Of a stretch of DNA of 64,000 nucleotides, positions 9,174-19,721 are shown in pieces. This DNA is from Sphingorhabdus sp. M41 (GTDB lineage: Bacteria; Pseudomonadota; Alphaproteobacteria; Sphingomonadales; Sphingomonadaceae): the NCBI RefSeq assembly GCF_001586275.1, contig NZ_CP014545.1:956501-1020500 (forward strand), given 5' to 3'. The translations under genes were made by a program, and so were the position numbers. The notes beneath the pieces were generated by a model that was not told the origin of the DNA, made no database searches, and saw nothing but the letters and a program-made list of their open reading frames with translations. Position 1 is the first letter of the stretch. Every line of letters begins with the position of its first letter.

Positions 9174-9192
9174 TTGTATGCAAGGCAAACAA
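9174..9192 (+). promoter_or_regulatory. 19-bp operator copy C
   Basis: TTGTATGCAAGGCAAACAA, 59 bp before the chosen ALDH start. Half-sites TTGTAT and AAACAA. It marks a new promoter for the ALDH-amidohydrolase-SDR-GST-hydrolase run. Confidence 0.65.
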
Positions 9193-9250
9193 TATTTGAT
9201 AGCTATGCAGCATAATAATTACAGGCATGATCGCAGGAAAGGATGCTCTT

Positions 9251-10762
9251 ATGAATGAGATGTCGACGATATCGCTGGCGCAACACGATTATTCGGATGC
9301 CGCAAAAAAGGCATTATCACGCAAGCCTTCGCTATTTATCAACAACGAGTGGGTGAGTTCGTCAGCGGACAAGAATCTGGCGGTTATCGATCCGTCTTCC
9401 GGCAAGGAAATTAGCCGGATTGTCGATGCGACCGACTCCGATGTCGACAAGGCGGTTGCTGCGGCGCGTGCCGCTTTCGATGATGGTCGCTGGACCGGTC
9501 TGCCTCCCATTGCACGGGAACAGATGATCCATGCTCTTGCGGATCTGGTCGAGAAACATGCCGGCGAACTGGCAGAGCTGGAATCGATCGACAATGGCAA
9601 GCCGGTCGGCATGTCTTCGACGGTCGATATTCCTGCTGCGGTCGGAATGTTGCATTATATGGCAGGCTGGGCGACGAAGCTTGGTGCCGATTCCATATCG
9701 CCGATGTCGACGCCAAATGGTGCGTTCCACAGCTATGTGCGGCGTGAACCTGTTGGCGTCGCCGGCCTGATCGTTCCATGGAATTTTCCGCTGTTGATGG
9801 CCGTTCTCAAGGTGGCTCCAGCGATGGCGGCCGGCTGTACGGTGGTTTTGAAGCCGGCGGAACAGACTTCGCTAACAGCACTGCGTCTTGCGGATCTGAT
9901 CGCCGAGGCCGGTTTTCCGGCAGGTGTTATCAATGTCATTACCGGCAATGGTCATACGGCGGGTGATCGTCTGGTGCGTCACCGGGATGTCGACAAGATT
10001 GCATTCACCGGTTCGACCGAAGTGGGCAAGATCATCAACCGCACCGCAACCGACACGCTGAAGCGCGTCACGCTGGAACTGGGAGGGAAGTCTCCCGTCA
10101 TCGTTCTGCCGGATGTGGATGTGGCGCAAGTTGCTCCCGGTGCTGCCGGAGCGATTTTCTTCAACGCAGGACAGGTCTGCGTCGCGGGTTCCCGCCTATA
10201 TGCCCACAGCTCGATCTTCGACAAGGTGGTCGAGGGTATTGCCGAGACAGCAGCATTCTGGGCCCCGCGTCCTTCACTTGATCCTGCGGCCCATATGGGA
10301 CCGCTGGTTTCGGAAGAACAATATACGCGGGTCATGGACTATATCGACCAGGGCAAGAAAGCCGGGGCATCGGTTGCCATGGGCGGCGATTGTCCGACTT
10401 CGGATGGCTATTATGTCAATCCGACGGTGCTGGTCGACGTGAAGCCGGACATGAGCGTTGTACGCGAGGAAATTTTCGGGCCGGTCGTCTGTGCACAGCG
10501 TTTTGACGATCTCGATGAAGTTGCAAAGCAGGCCAATGACAGTTGCTTTGGCCTAGCCGCCAGCGTCTGGACGAAGGACGTTTCCGCCATGCATCAAATG
10601 TGCGCGAAGCTGAAAGCGGGCACGGTCTGGGGCAATTGCCACGGCGTGATCGACCCGGCCCTGCCATTTGGCGGCTACAAGGAATCGGGCCTCGGACGGG
10701 AGCAAGGACGCCAGGGTGTCGAAGCCTATACCGAACTCAAGTCCGTTATCATCCAGCTCTGA
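9251..10762 (+). CDS. NAD-dependent aldehyde dehydrogenase
   Basis: 503 aa from the ATG at 9251, which has GGAAAGGA at a good distance; a start at 9227 would put that ribosome site inside the gene. Motifs: PWNFPLLMAVLKVAPAMAAG, FTGSTEVGK, the Glu motif LELGGKSPV, the nucleophile NAGQVCVAGSR, and EEIFGPVVC. It is a canonical class I/II-type ALDH, closer to the betaine or aryl aldehyde group than to semialdehyde dehydrogenases. Context suggests oxidation of a C3 side-chain aldehyde produced after beta-ether cleavage or of vanillin; neither can be chosen from sequence. First gene after operator C. Confidence 0.9.
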   Translation: MNEMSTISLAQHDYSDAAKKALSRKPSLFINNEWVSSSADKNLAVIDPSSGKEISRIVDATDSDVDKAVAAARAAFDDGRWTGLPPIAREQMIHALADLVEKHAGELAELESIDNGKPVGMSSTVDIPAAVGMLHYMAGWATKLGADSISPMSTPNGAFHSYVRREPVGVAGLIVPWNFPLLMAVLKVAPAMAAGCTVVLKPAEQTSLTALRLADLIAEAGFPAGVINVITGNGHTAGDRLVRHRDVDKIAFTGSTEVGKIINRTATDTLKRVTLELGGKSPVIVLPDVDVAQVAPGAAGAIFFNAGQVCVAGSRLYAHSSIFDKVVEGIAETAAFWAPRPSLDPAAHMGPLVSEEQYTRVMDYIDQGKKAGASVAMGGDCPTSDGYYVNPTVLVDVKPDMSVVREEIFGPVVCAQRFDDLDEVAKQANDSCFGLAASVWTKDVSAMHQMCAKLKAGTVWGNCHGVIDPALPFGGYKESGLGREQGRQGVEAYTELKSVIIQL

Positions 10763-10779
10763 TAACAGATATCGGGGGA

Positions 10780-10817
10780 GGGGAAGCGGGCCTGATCTTT
10801 GGTCAGACTGCTTCCCC
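10780..10817 (+). other. Intercistronic hairpin
   Basis: GGGGAAGC at 10780-10787 pairs with GCTTCCCC at 10810-10817, with an inner CTGA/TCAG pairing in the loop. No T-run follows, so it is not a simple intrinsic terminator; a role in mRNA stability or partial attenuation between the ALDH and amidohydrolase genes is possible. Confidence 0.55.
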
Positions 10818-10844
10818 CATTATCCGAACCAGGAGACGATTTAG

Positions 10845-11717
10845 ATGCCGATCGATTTAAGCAAGATCAAAGCCATTGATGTACACGTTCACGCGGAAGT
10901 GTCATGCCACGACCCTGAAGATCCGGTGATGGGCAAGTTTTTCGATGCCGCCAGCGCTTATTTCAAAGCCCCGCGCGAGCGTCCGAAAATCCCGGAAATC
11001 ATCGAGATATATCGCGAGCAGCAAATTGCCTTCTGCCTGTTCACCGTCGATTGCGAAAGCGGGATAGGTGCGAAGCGGGTGTCCAATTACGAGATCGCCG
11101 AATATGCCGCCAAGAATGACGACATATGCATGGCCTTTGCCTCGATCGATCCGCACAAGGGAAAAATGGGCGCACGCGAAGCCCGTGACCTGATTGAAAA
11201 TTACGGGGTCAAGGGCTTCAAGTTCCACGGCATCATGCAGGATGCCCATCCCGCCGACCGCGTTGCCTATCCGATTTACGAAGTGATCGCCGAATATAAA
11301 TTGCCGGCGATTTTCCACACCGGCCATTCGGGCATGGGCACCGGAATGCCGGGCGGTGGCGGTGTCCGCCTGAAATGGGGTCAGCCGATGCTGATCGATG
11401 ATGTCGCGGTGGACTTTCCGGATATGAACATCATTCTCGCCCATCCGAGTTGGCCCTGGGTCGACGAAAGCCTTTCGATGGCTTTGCACAAGGACAATGT
11501 CTTCATCGATCTGTCCGGCTGGAGCCCGAAATATTTTCAGCCGCAGATCATTCAATATGCCAACGGACAGTTGCGCAAGAAGATGATGTTCGGTTCCGAT
11601 TTTCCGCTCATCCATCCGCAAAAATGGATTGATGCGGCAAAGACTGTCGGTTTCAAGGACGAAGTGATGCCGGGGATCATGAAAGATAATGCTGCAAAAT
11701 TGCTGGGGCTGACGTGA
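10845..11717 (+). CDS. Amidohydrolase family protein, CouO-like (beta-keto acyl-CoA hydrolase candidate)
   Basis: 290 aa. Metal motifs IDVHVHAEV (HxH, residues about 10-12), FHTGHSGMG, LAHPSWPW and FGSDFPL show a complete mononuclear or binuclear amidohydrolase_2 site. This compact type, with a HxH rather than the EEA start of the LigW group, is commonly annotated as 4-hydroxyphenyl-beta-ketoacyl-CoA hydrolase after CouO of Rhodococcus, which performs a retro-Claisen cleavage. Its neighbours are an ALDH and an SDR; a role in shortening a beta-keto side chain is plausible but inferred. The stop overlaps the next start (GTGA). Confidence 0.75.
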   Translation: MPIDLSKIKAIDVHVHAEVSCHDPEDPVMGKFFDAASAYFKAPRERPKIPEIIEIYREQQIAFCLFTVDCESGIGAKRVSNYEIAEYAAKNDDICMAFASIDPHKGKMGAREARDLIENYGVKGFKFHGIMQDAHPADRVAYPIYEVIAEYKLPAIFHTGHSGMGTGMPGGGGVRLKWGQPMLIDDVAVDFPDMNIILAHPSWPWVDESLSMALHKDNVFIDLSGWSPKYFQPQIIQYANGQLRKKMMFGSDFPLIHPQKWIDAAKTVGFKDEVMPGIMKDNAAKLLGLT

Positions 11718-12490
11718 CAGGTATATCCGGTCGCCATTTCATCATAACCGGCGCATCCACCGGCATCGGTTTTGCGACCAGCCAGATGCTGAGCCGCCGC
11801 GGTGCATCTGTGTCCATGTTCGCACGGACCGAAAGCAAGCTTGCCGATGCCGCAGCAAAGATCAATCGCGATGGCGGAAGTACATTTTGCGTGCCGGTCG
11901 ATGTGTCCGATAAAGACGCCTTGATGGCGGCGTTCACCAAGGCGGAAAGTGAATTCGGACCGGCGGATGGCCTATTTGCCAATGCCGGTTCCGGTGGCAA
12001 GTTTTCGATTTTGGCGGACTATGCGGATGACGATTTCGATGATGTCATTCGGACAAATCTGACCAGCGTCTACTGGGCGATCAAGCGGGTTTTGCCTTCT
12101 ATGATCAAGCGTCGGCGCGGATCGATCGTGGTCACTGGCAGCCTCGCAAGCGAGCGAGGCATGCCGGGAAATATTGCCTATGTTGCATCAAAGCACGGGG
12201 TGTTGGGCGTAGCGCGCGCTGCAGCGATTGAAGCCGCGCCGCACAATGTTCGCGTCAATTGCGTCATTCCCGGCCTGATCGAAACACCGATGCTGATGGG
12301 GCTCGATCCCGATGCGTCGGCAGAAGCTATTCGCGACAAGCTGGGCAAGGCTGTGCCGCAGGGACGGGTCGGTTCGGCCGCCGAAGTGGCCGAAATGGTC
12401 TGTTTCCTGCTGTCCGACGCTGCAAGCCACGTCACCGCGCAATCAATAGCCGTCGATGGCGGCATTCTTGGAACCCAAACTCCTATCTGA
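11714..12490 (+). CDS. Short-chain dehydrogenase/reductase (FabG-like)
   Basis: 258 aa with a GTG start overlapping the previous stop. TGASTGIG near residue 12, ANAG, a Ser in GSLASERG, and YVASK mark a classical SDR, ending in the typical FLLSDAASHVTAQSIAVDGG tail. This is the short FabG/BDH type and differs from the three 300-aa LigD-like paralogues here, so it probably acts on another intermediate such as a beta-hydroxy or beta-keto side chain. Translationally coupled to the amidohydrolase, suggesting a joint pathway step. Confidence 0.88.
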   Translation: MTGISGRHFIITGASTGIGFATSQMLSRRGASVSMFARTESKLADAAAKINRDGGSTFCVPVDVSDKDALMAAFTKAESEFGPADGLFANAGSGGKFSILADYADDDFDDVIRTNLTSVYWAIKRVLPSMIKRRRGSIVVTGSLASERGMPGNIAYVASKHGVLGVARAAAIEAAPHNVRVNCVIPGLIETPMLMGLDPDASAEAIRDKLGKAVPQGRVGSAAEVAEMVCFLLSDAASHVTAQSIAVDGGILGTQTPI

Positions 12491-12498
12491 GGTATATT

Positions 12499-13260
12499 AT
12501 GACGCTCAAATATTATCATGCGGAACCCGCCGCAAACTCGCTGAAATCGATGATTCCGCTCAAGGAAAAAGGGCTGGAATTCGAAAGCATCTATGTCGAT
12601 CTGCACAAGTTCGAACAGCATAGCGACTGGTTCATTGCGATCAATCCAGAAGGGCAGGTCCCGGTCCTCGATCATAATGGCGCGATCATCACCCACACGA
12701 CCGTGATCAACGAATATCTGGAAGATGTGTTTCCGGAAATCCCGCTTCGTCCGCGCGATCCGGTCGGTGCGGCGCGGATGCGTTACTGGAATAAATTTGT
12801 CGACGAGCATGTAACCAACCAGGTGTCGATGCACGGCTGGCACCGGATGGTGGGTGTGATTGCGCGCAATATCGAAAGCGGTGAATTTGAAAAATTGCTC
12901 GAGAAAATTCCGCTTCCGCACCAGCGCGAGAAATGGAAGACCGCACGGTCCGGATTCAGCGAGGCGGATCTGGCGGAATCGACGCGCAAGATCATCTTCG
13001 CCTGTGACAAGGTTGAAGAACAACTGGCGGATGGCCCCTGGCTGGTCGGCGACATGTACACGACCGCCGATATCAATTTTTACAGCCATTGCGGCATGAT
13101 GGTCAATCGCATGTTCCCGGAACTGGAAGTGGACGATAATTACCCGCGTCTTGCCAACTGGCGGGAACGGATGGAGGCGCGCCCGGGTGTCAAAGCGGCA
13201 CTGGAAATGCCCGACCACACCAATCCAGAATTGAGAACCTTCACGGGTCATGCGAAATAG
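12499..13260 (+). CDS. Glutathione S-transferase, LigF-type beta-etherase
   Basis: 253 aa from the ATG at 12499; the longer frame starting at 12259 lies inside the SDR gene and was rejected. The N-terminal half tracks SYK-6 LigF closely: ANSLKSMIPLKEKGLEFESI, then DLHKFEQHSDWF, INPEGQVPVL, THTTVINEYLEDVFPE and LRPRDP. LigF has serine-threonine (ESTVICEYLEDVFPE) where this protein has THTTVINEY, so one glutathione contact differs. The helical domain carries LPHQREKWKTARSGF. Expected reaction: glutathione-dependent, stereospecific cleavage of a beta-aryl ether ketone. It is nearer to LigF than the GST at 4821. Eight bases after the SDR stop. Confidence 0.85.
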   Translation: MTLKYYHAEPAANSLKSMIPLKEKGLEFESIYVDLHKFEQHSDWFIAINPEGQVPVLDHNGAIITHTTVINEYLEDVFPEIPLRPRDPVGAARMRYWNKFVDEHVTNQVSMHGWHRMVGVIARNIESGEFEKLLEKIPLPHQREKWKTARSGFSEADLAESTRKIIFACDKVEEQLADGPWLVGDMYTTADINFYSHCGMMVNRMFPELEVDDNYPRLANWRERMEARPGVKAALEMPDHTNPELRTFTGHAK

Positions 13261-13308
13261 CGACAATCCGATCGGCCTTCGGGCAATCCGCGCAATGAGC
13301 AATATCTG

Positions 13309-14046
13309 ATGGCCAGTTTTATCCTGATTCACGGTTCGTGGCATGGCGGCTGGTGTTTCGATGGCATCAAGGCCTTGCTGGAAAAGCAGGGGCATGAAGT
13401 GATTGCGCCTGATCTTCCCGGCATGGGCGGGGATGAAGAGGAATTGCGGGCGGTCACCCTGCAGGGCTGGGCTGATTTTGCAGCCGGACTGTGCAGGAAG
13501 GCTACGCAAAAGCCTGTGATATTGGCGGGCCATAGTCGCGGCGGACTGGTTGTCAGCCAGGCGGCGGAAACCGCTCCGGATGCGATTGACGCACTCGTCT
13601 ATATTTGCGCCATGATGTTGCCCGACGGGATGTCGCGAGCGCAGTTCAAGAAGCTGGAAGGGCCGAACCCGGGCTTTGATGCGATTATCACTTCGGTCGC
13701 GAAAGGAGCGGGCACAGCGGTTGACGGGGAAGGGGGGCGAGACATATTCGCGCAGCTTTCACCGGAAGATCTGGTCGACAATGCCATGGAACGACTGGTC
13801 GTTGAACCGCATGGCCCGCGATCCGAGCCGCTGAGACTGACCGCCGACGGCTTTGGTTCCTTGCCCAGAACCTATGTCGAATGCACGGAAGATCGAACCA
13901 TCCCGATCGACAGCCAGCGCAGGATGCAGAAATTGGTACCGGGTGCCACTATCGTCACGCTCGATGCAGACCATTCGCCATTTCTGTCACGACCGGAAGA
14001 GCTGGCGGCGGCATTGATCGCCGCCGCCGAGCAGGTCAGTTCTTGA
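13309..14046 (+). CDS. Alpha/beta-fold hydrolase (methylesterase / hydroxynitrile-lyase-like)
   Basis: 245 aa. [10 protein letters not shown] (oxyanion region, residues 6-15), the nucleophile elbow GHSRGG, an acid in CTEDRTIP and the His in DADHSPF give a full Ser-Asp-His triad in a cap-containing small hydrolase. Plant methylesterases and bacterial pyrethroid-like hydrolases share this layout; an ester or C-C bond in a lignin fragment could be the target, but nothing fixes the substrate. Last gene of the rightward run; it overlaps the 3' end of purU on the other strand by 11 bp. Confidence 0.85.
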   Translation: MASFILIHGSWHGGWCFDGIKALLEKQGHEVIAPDLPGMGGDEEELRAVTLQGWADFAAGLCRKATQKPVILAGHSRGGLVVSQAAETAPDAIDALVYICAMMLPDGMSRAQFKKLEGPNPGFDAIITSVAKGAGTAVDGEGGRDIFAQLSPEDLVDNAMERLVVEPHGPRSEPLRLTADGFGSLPRTYVECTEDRTIPIDSQRRMQKLVPGATIVTLDADHSPFLSRPEELAAALIAAAEQVSS

Positions 14047-14896
14047 AAACAACCGTCTTGTTCCCGTTCAGGAACACACGATCCGACAAATGATAATGTA
14101 CCGCTTGCGCTAAAACCCGGCGTTCGATGTCGCGTCCCTTGCTGACCAGAGCTTCCGGTGTATCGGCATGGCTGATCGCTTCCACATCCTGATGAATGAT
14201 CGGACCTTCATCCAGATCAGCGGTCACATAATGAGCGGTGGCGCCGATCATCTTGACGCCGCGCGCGTGCGCCTGGTGATAAGGCTTGGCGCCCTTGAAG
14301 CCGGGCAGGAAGCTGTGATGGATATTGATGCAGCGGCCGGACAGAAAGCTGGCAAGATCATCCGACAATATCTGCATATAGCGGGCGAGGACAACGAGAT
14401 CAGCTCCGCTTTCGGTGACCAGCGCCTTGATCTGTGCTTCTTGCTGCGGCTTGGTGTCCTTGGTGATCGGAAGATGGTGGAAAGGGACGTCTCCGATCAG
14501 CGATATTTTCAGGGCGTCGCGCGGATGGTTGCAGATGATGCCAACCACATCCATCGGCATTTCTCCGATCCGGTGACGATATAGAAGATCGCCCAGACAA
14601 TGGTCGAATTTGGATACCATCAGCATGACCTTCGGCCGTTCGTCGCTGCCACGAAGCTTCCATTCCATCGGCTTTTCTGTGGCGAAAACGCCCAGCTCGT
14701 CGGAAATGGCTGTGACATTGGAGCCTTCCGACAAGTCGAAGACAACGCGCATGAAGAAGTGTCTGGTTTCGCTATCGTTAAACTGTCGCGAGTCGACAAT
14801 ATTGCCGCCATTGTCGGCCAATATTTTTGCAACGCGTGCGACCAGTCCCGGTTGATCGGCACAGGACAATGTTAGAATTTGTCGGTTTGCTGACAT
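14036..14896 (-). CDS. purU: Formyltetrahydrofolate deformylase
   Basis: 286 aa from the ATG at 14896, the family's usual length, with a GGGAGAGAT ribosome site; longer frames would cover the operator. N-terminal ACT domain ([15 protein letters not shown]), then the formyltransferase core with SNHP-like [17 protein letters not shown], and the active-site stretch [20 protein letters not shown] with the downstream Asp in DEGPIIHQ. It hydrolyses 10-formyl-THF to THF and formate. Divergent from ligM across a shared operator, it can regenerate the free THF that LigM needs; SYK-6 uses LigH (formyl-THF synthetase) at the comparable place, which is not seen here. Confidence 0.93.
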   Translation of the reverse strand: MSANRQILTLSCADQPGLVARVAKILADNGGNIVDSRQFNDSETRHFFMRVVFDLSEGSNVTAISDELGVFATEKPMEWKLRGSDERPKVMLMVSKFDHCLGDLLYRHRIGEMPMDVVGIICNHPRDALKISLIGDVPFHHLPITKDTKPQQEAQIKALVTESGADLVVLARYMQILSDDLASFLSGRCINIHHSFLPGFKGAKPYHQAHARGVKMIGATAHYVTADLDEGPIIHQDVEAISHADTPEALVSKGRDIERRVLAQAVHYHLSDRVFLNGNKTVVFKN

Positions 14897-14919
14897 GAAT
14901 ATCTCTCCCACCCTAATTT

Positions 14920-14938
14920 TCGTTTGTGTTACATACAA
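14920..14938 (-). promoter_or_regulatory. 19-bp operator copy D
   Basis: Minus-strand reading TTGTATGTAACACAAACGA. It is 24 bp upstream of purU and 46 bp upstream of ligM, so it could control both divergent transcripts. Confidence 0.68.
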
Positions 14939-14975
14939 ATATTGATATGGTCCAGCCAGCAAATTAAAAAAATAG

Positions 14976-16385
<1,410 letters not shown>

Positions 16386-16417
16386 TCGTCGCCAAAAAAC
16401 GAGCTCCAGGAGTATCA

Positions 16418-17293
16418 ATGTCCAAGCATCCCATCCATCCCAATTGGGAACGCGCCCCTGTCGGTGTCACCGAAGGCTATTCGCTGGAGATTACCGCAAA
16501 GGACATTGACTCCTTGCGCGATGCGGCTCCGCTGATTGCCGCTGACACACCGGTCGCGGTCACGTTTCTGCCAGGTGAAGAACAGGCAGCGCGCGTGGCC
16601 GCAGCGGTGGCTGTGCGGGCGCTTGGCTTTGAACCGATGCCGCATTTTTCGGCGCGACGGATATCTTCCAGTGACGAGTTCGAGGATTATTTGCAGGCTG
16701 TGGTTCGCAATGCGGGTGTGCAGCGCTGTTTCCTTGTCGCCGGCGATCCACCGGAGCCGGAGGGGCCGTATTTCGACAGCTCGGCGCTGATCGAAAGCGG
16801 TGCGTTCGAACGCGCCGGCATCAAGGCCATTGGCATTGGCGGCCATCCCGAAGGCCACCCGGTCATGAGCAAAGAGCAATGCTGGGAGGTGATCGACAAG
16901 AAAATTGCCGCAATTGAGAGCAGGGGCATGGCACCCCTGATCGTGACCCAGTTCGGCTTTGACCCTGATATTGTTCTTGCCTGGCTGGAGGAACTGCGTT
17001 CGCGCGGCGTTGAAGCTCCGGTGCGCATTGGTATTCCCGGACCAGCCGGCATCAAGCGACTATTGCGTTACGCCAAATATTGCGGCGTCGGTGCCTCCGC
17101 CAGCGTGCTGGCGAAATATGGCATTTCATTGACCAGATTGATGGGCAGCGCGGGACCGGACAAGCTGGTTGACCGCTTTTCTGCCGAATTGGGTAGCGAA
17201 CATGGACGTGTCCGGCTGCATTTCTATCCCTTTGGCGGAATCGACAAGACGGTTGAATGGATCGCCGATTATAACAGGCGACATGATATTTGA
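16418..17293 (+). CDS. metF: 5,10-methylenetetrahydrofolate reductase (LigM-associated MetF)
   Basis: 291 aa. FAD/THF-barrel features: EITAKDIDSL near the N-terminus, VAVTFLPG, FLVAGDPPEPEGPY, IGIGGHPEGHP, PLIVTQFGFDP and RIGIPGPAGIKRLLRYAKYCGV. This divergent MetF type accompanies ligM in sphingomonads, where it probably runs in reverse, oxidising 5-methyl-THF from O-demethylation to methylene-THF. It follows ligM by 32 bp with CAGGAG upstream, making a two-gene operon. The carbon then leaves via 10-formyl-THF and PurU. Confidence 0.9.
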   Translation: MSKHPIHPNWERAPVGVTEGYSLEITAKDIDSLRDAAPLIAADTPVAVTFLPGEEQAARVAAAVAVRALGFEPMPHFSARRISSSDEFEDYLQAVVRNAGVQRCFLVAGDPPEPEGPYFDSSALIESGAFERAGIKAIGIGGHPEGHPVMSKEQCWEVIDKKIAAIESRGMAPLIVTQFGFDPDIVLAWLEELRSRGVEAPVRIGIPGPAGIKRLLRYAKYCGVGASASVLAKYGISLTRLMGSAGPDKLVDRFSAELGSEHGRVRLHFYPFGGIDKTVEWIADYNRRHDI

Positions 17294-17323
17294 TGGGATG
17301 CAGCGGCGTTTGAGCCGGTCGGT

Positions 17324-17722
17324 CTAGTCTCCGAAAAAATTGAGCTCCAGCAAGATGCCGTTGGGATCCTGCGTGAATATCTGTTTGAGGCTGACGGCCT
17401 CTATTATATTGATCTGATATTCTGTTTTGCGCTCGTCCAGCCGAGCGATCATTTCATCAAATCCTTCACATTTCAGCGCCACATGATGGATGGACCCTGT
17501 CGGACCTTCCGTCACTTCGCGGTCAAAAGCACGCGGACAGTCAAGGCTGTTGATATGAAATATCGCGCGGTCGCAACTGTCGAACATCCACTGCGCATTG
17601 TCCGGTGTCAGCGGCGGCGGGGCATTGCGCCGTTCAAGTTCGAACATGTCTGCATAATATTCGGCCGTGCGATCCAGGTCGCCAGTGATGATGTTGACGT
17701 GATCTAGCGCCTGGACCTGCAT
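17324..17722 (-). CDS. VOC-superfamily (glyoxalase/dioxygenase-fold) protein
   Basis: 132 aa single VOC module pair. LDHVNIITGDLDRTAEYY at the start, SIHHVALKCEGFDEMIARL in the middle and DPNGILLELNFFG at the end supply the His, His and Glu metal ligands expected of this fold. It could be a lyase, an isomerase, an epimerase or a small dioxygenase; no substrate clue is present. It lies 33 bp downstream of the SDR pair on the same strand and is probably the last gene of that leftward operon, in the midst of dimer-catabolism genes, so a small step on a dimer intermediate is likely. Confidence 0.85.
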   Translation of the reverse strand: MQVQALDHVNIITGDLDRTAEYYADMFELERRNAPPPLTPDNAQWMFDSCDRAIFHINSLDCPRAFDREVTEGPTGSIHHVALKCEGFDEMIARLDERKTEYQINIIEAVSLKQIFTQDPNGILLELNFFGD

Positions 17723-17755
17723 TGTCGGATTCTCCTGAGAAAGGACCTGTTTGCT

Positions 17756-18658
17756 CTATATGGCGTGCTTGGCAGCTTCCCTTGCATCATCATAGCTTTT
17801 GCGCCGGAATTTCTCAAACTCGACACGCTTTTCATAGCCGGGGTCGTTCGGATAATCTTTGAAGTCACTCATATAAGTATCGAACAATGCAGCCAGTTCT
17901 TCCTTGTGCTCAGGATGCGAGAAAATATACATGCGGTTATCGCGCATGCCATCCAAGACGCGCTCGCCAATCACGTCGGGTTCCATTCCGAAATCATGAA
18001 ACTCCGCCAGCCGCTTGACATTTTCATGGTCCACCGGCTTGGCACCGTCCATCAATTCCGTGGGACGAATGTCGTCACTGGCATAGATATAGGATTTCAC
18101 CAGTGCCGGGCAAAGAACCGAAACGCCGATGCGGTGCTTGGCGAGGCTGCAGCGCAGGGATTCGCTCAATCCGCGGACCGCAAATTTTGAAGTATTATAG
18201 ATGCCGGGCGATCCGCTGGCCTGCCATCCTGCCATTGACGAAGTATTGACAATATAGCCACCATTGCCCGCCTCGATCATCCGCGGGACAAAGGTCATGA
18301 CGCCGTTAATAGGGCCATTCAGATTGACGCCCATCACCCAGTCCCAGTCAGAATAGCTCGAATCCTCAATGGTTTGGAACAGGTTTACGCCAGCATTGTT
18401 GAAGAGCAAAGAAACCGGACCAAATTGGGCTTCGACCTTGTCGGCCGCTTCGGCCATGGCTTCGCGGCTGGCAACGTCGACCTGCACGCCCATGACCTCA
18501 TTATTGTCGAGCGTCGCCAGCGCCTTGTCGATCGCATCCTGCCTGATGTCCGCAATCGCAACCTTGCAACCTTGGGCGAGCAGCGCCCGGACGATACCGA
18601 TACCGACACCATTGGCACCGCCGGTGACAAAGGCGGTTCTACCTGCAAAATCGATCAT
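17756..18658 (-). CDS. SDR dehydrogenase, LigD/LigL/LigN-like C-alpha-dehydrogenase
   Basis: 300 aa. TGGANGVG near residue 12, NNAG, and YNTSK define the SDR; YSDWDWVMGVNLNGPINGVMTFVPRMI is very close to the LigD segment DFDWIIGVNLNGVINGMVTFVPRMI, closer than in the paralogue at 2362. The C-terminus is extended to ~300 aa as in LigD. It should oxidise one stereoisomer of the alpha-carbinol of a beta-aryl ether. Its start overlaps the stop of the next paralogue by 4 bp. Having two adjacent, non-identical copies fits the SYK-6 situation, where LigD/LigO and LigL/LigN split the stereoisomers. Confidence 0.85.
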   Translation of the reverse strand: MIDFAGRTAFVTGGANGVGIGIVRALLAQGCKVAIADIRQDAIDKALATLDNNEVMGVQVDVASREAMAEAADKVEAQFGPVSLLFNNAGVNLFQTIEDSSYSDWDWVMGVNLNGPINGVMTFVPRMIEAGNGGYIVNTSSMAGWQASGSPGIYNTSKFAVRGLSESLRCSLAKHRIGVSVLCPALVKSYIYASDDIRPTELMDGAKPVDHENVKRLAEFHDFGMEPDVIGERVLDGMRDNRMYIFSHPEHKEELAALFDTYMSDFKDYPNDPGYEKRVEFEKFRRKSYDDAREAAKHAI

Positions 18659-19563
18659 GCTTTCAACTCCTTCTGGCGGGCAATTTCATCGGCCCAGATC
18701 GGGCTGTTGAACAGCATCGCAAATGTCTTCTTATATTCCTCATTCTCCGGCAGGTTAGCCGGAACGGAGGCAATCATGGCATTGGCGCGGTCGGTGACGC
18801 CTTCCAGAAATTCGCTGTGCGTCAGAATATAGAGCTCATCGTCCAATATGCCGCGCAGCACCCGTTCGCCGACTTCCTCCTTGGTCTGATATAGGTGGAA
18901 GAGATTACCGCCGTCCTGCCGTCTTTTGTCCGCTTCGGCATAGCCGGTTTCCGACAGTTCTTCCGGTCGCGTCTCGCCGGCATCGGCAATATTCGATTGC
19001 ACCGCTCCCGGACAGAAGGCGGAACAAATCACGCCGCGGCTTTCCAGTTCCGGACGCATACACTCCATCATCGTGACCAGCGCTGCTTTTCCGGTCGAAT
19101 AGATTGTGGTCCCGCCGACCGGAACAATGCCGGACATCGAGCAGGTGTTGATGATATGGCCACCTTCGCCATGCGAAAGAATGCGCGGCAATAAGGTTGT
19201 GACACCATTGATCGCGCCGCCGACATTGACGTTCATCACCCAGTCCCAATCGGCAAAGGTCGCCAGTTCGGTCGGGCCAACCACAGCCACGCCGGCATTG
19301 TTGCAGAGAATATGGATTTTCCCGAACCTGTCTTCTGCAGCATCGGCCGCCTTGGTGAAATCGTCGCGATTGGTTACGTCGAGCTTGATCGCCAATATCT
19401 TGTCGGGCGATCCGAGTTCCTCTTTTGCTTCTGCAAGATGATCATCGCGAATGTCGGCGACGACAACATTCATGCCTGCGCCAAGAAGTGCCTTGGCAAT
19501 GCCAAGCCCTATGCCGCTCGCGCCGCCGGTAACAAAGGCAGTTTTGCCTTGCAGATTCTGCAT
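18655..19563 (-). CDS. SDR dehydrogenase, LigD/LigL/LigN-like C-alpha-dehydrogenase
   Basis: 302 aa from the ATG at 19563, with GAGAGGGAAA upstream; the longer frame to 19665 would enter the operator and was trimmed. TGGASGIG, NNAG, a Ser in NTCSMSG and YSTGK are present. The segment FADWDWVMNVNVGGAINGVTTLLPRIL groups it with the other two LigD-type proteins of this window. First gene of the leftward operon SDR-SDR-VOC behind operator E. Probably acts on a different stereoisomer from its downstream neighbour. Confidence 0.85.
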   Translation of the reverse strand: MQNLQGKTAFVTGGASGIGLGIAKALLGAGMNVVVADIRDDHLAEAKEELGSPDKILAIKLDVTNRDDFTKAADAAEDRFGKIHILCNNAGVAVVGPTELATFADWDWVMNVNVGGAINGVTTLLPRILSHGEGGHIINTCSMSGIVPVGGTTIYSTGKAALVTMMECMRPELESRGVICSAFCPGAVQSNIADAGETRPEELSETGYAEADKRRQDGGNLFHLYQTKEEVGERVLRGILDDELYILTHSEFLEGVTDRANAMIASVPANLPENEEYKKTFAMLFNSPIWADEIARQKELKA

Positions 19564-19646
19564 ATTGGAATTTCCCTCTCTCAAATCTGACTGGTTGTTT
19601 CTGTTCCATTTCTTACAAAAGACTGGACAACCATGTCGAAACAATA

Positions 19647-19665
19647 TTGTATCTAACACATACAA
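19647..19665 (-). promoter_or_regulatory. 19-bp operator copy E
   Basis: The plus strand reads TTGTATCTAACACATACAA, the most symmetric outer arms of the set: TTGTAT and ATACAA, perfect six-base inverted repeats seven bases apart. Lies between the divergent SDR operon and the MFS gene. Confidence 0.75.
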
Positions 19666-19721
19666 AAAAGGCTAGGTAAAAAAACAAAGCCGCTAAAAGT
19701 TTTGGGAAGAGGGATTAACGA

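Noticed and set aside
12178-13533. 451-aa open frame on the minus strand
   Set aside because: Antisense to the SDR, LigF-like GST and hydrolase genes, which all have clear families; its translation shows no domain and it spans gene borders.
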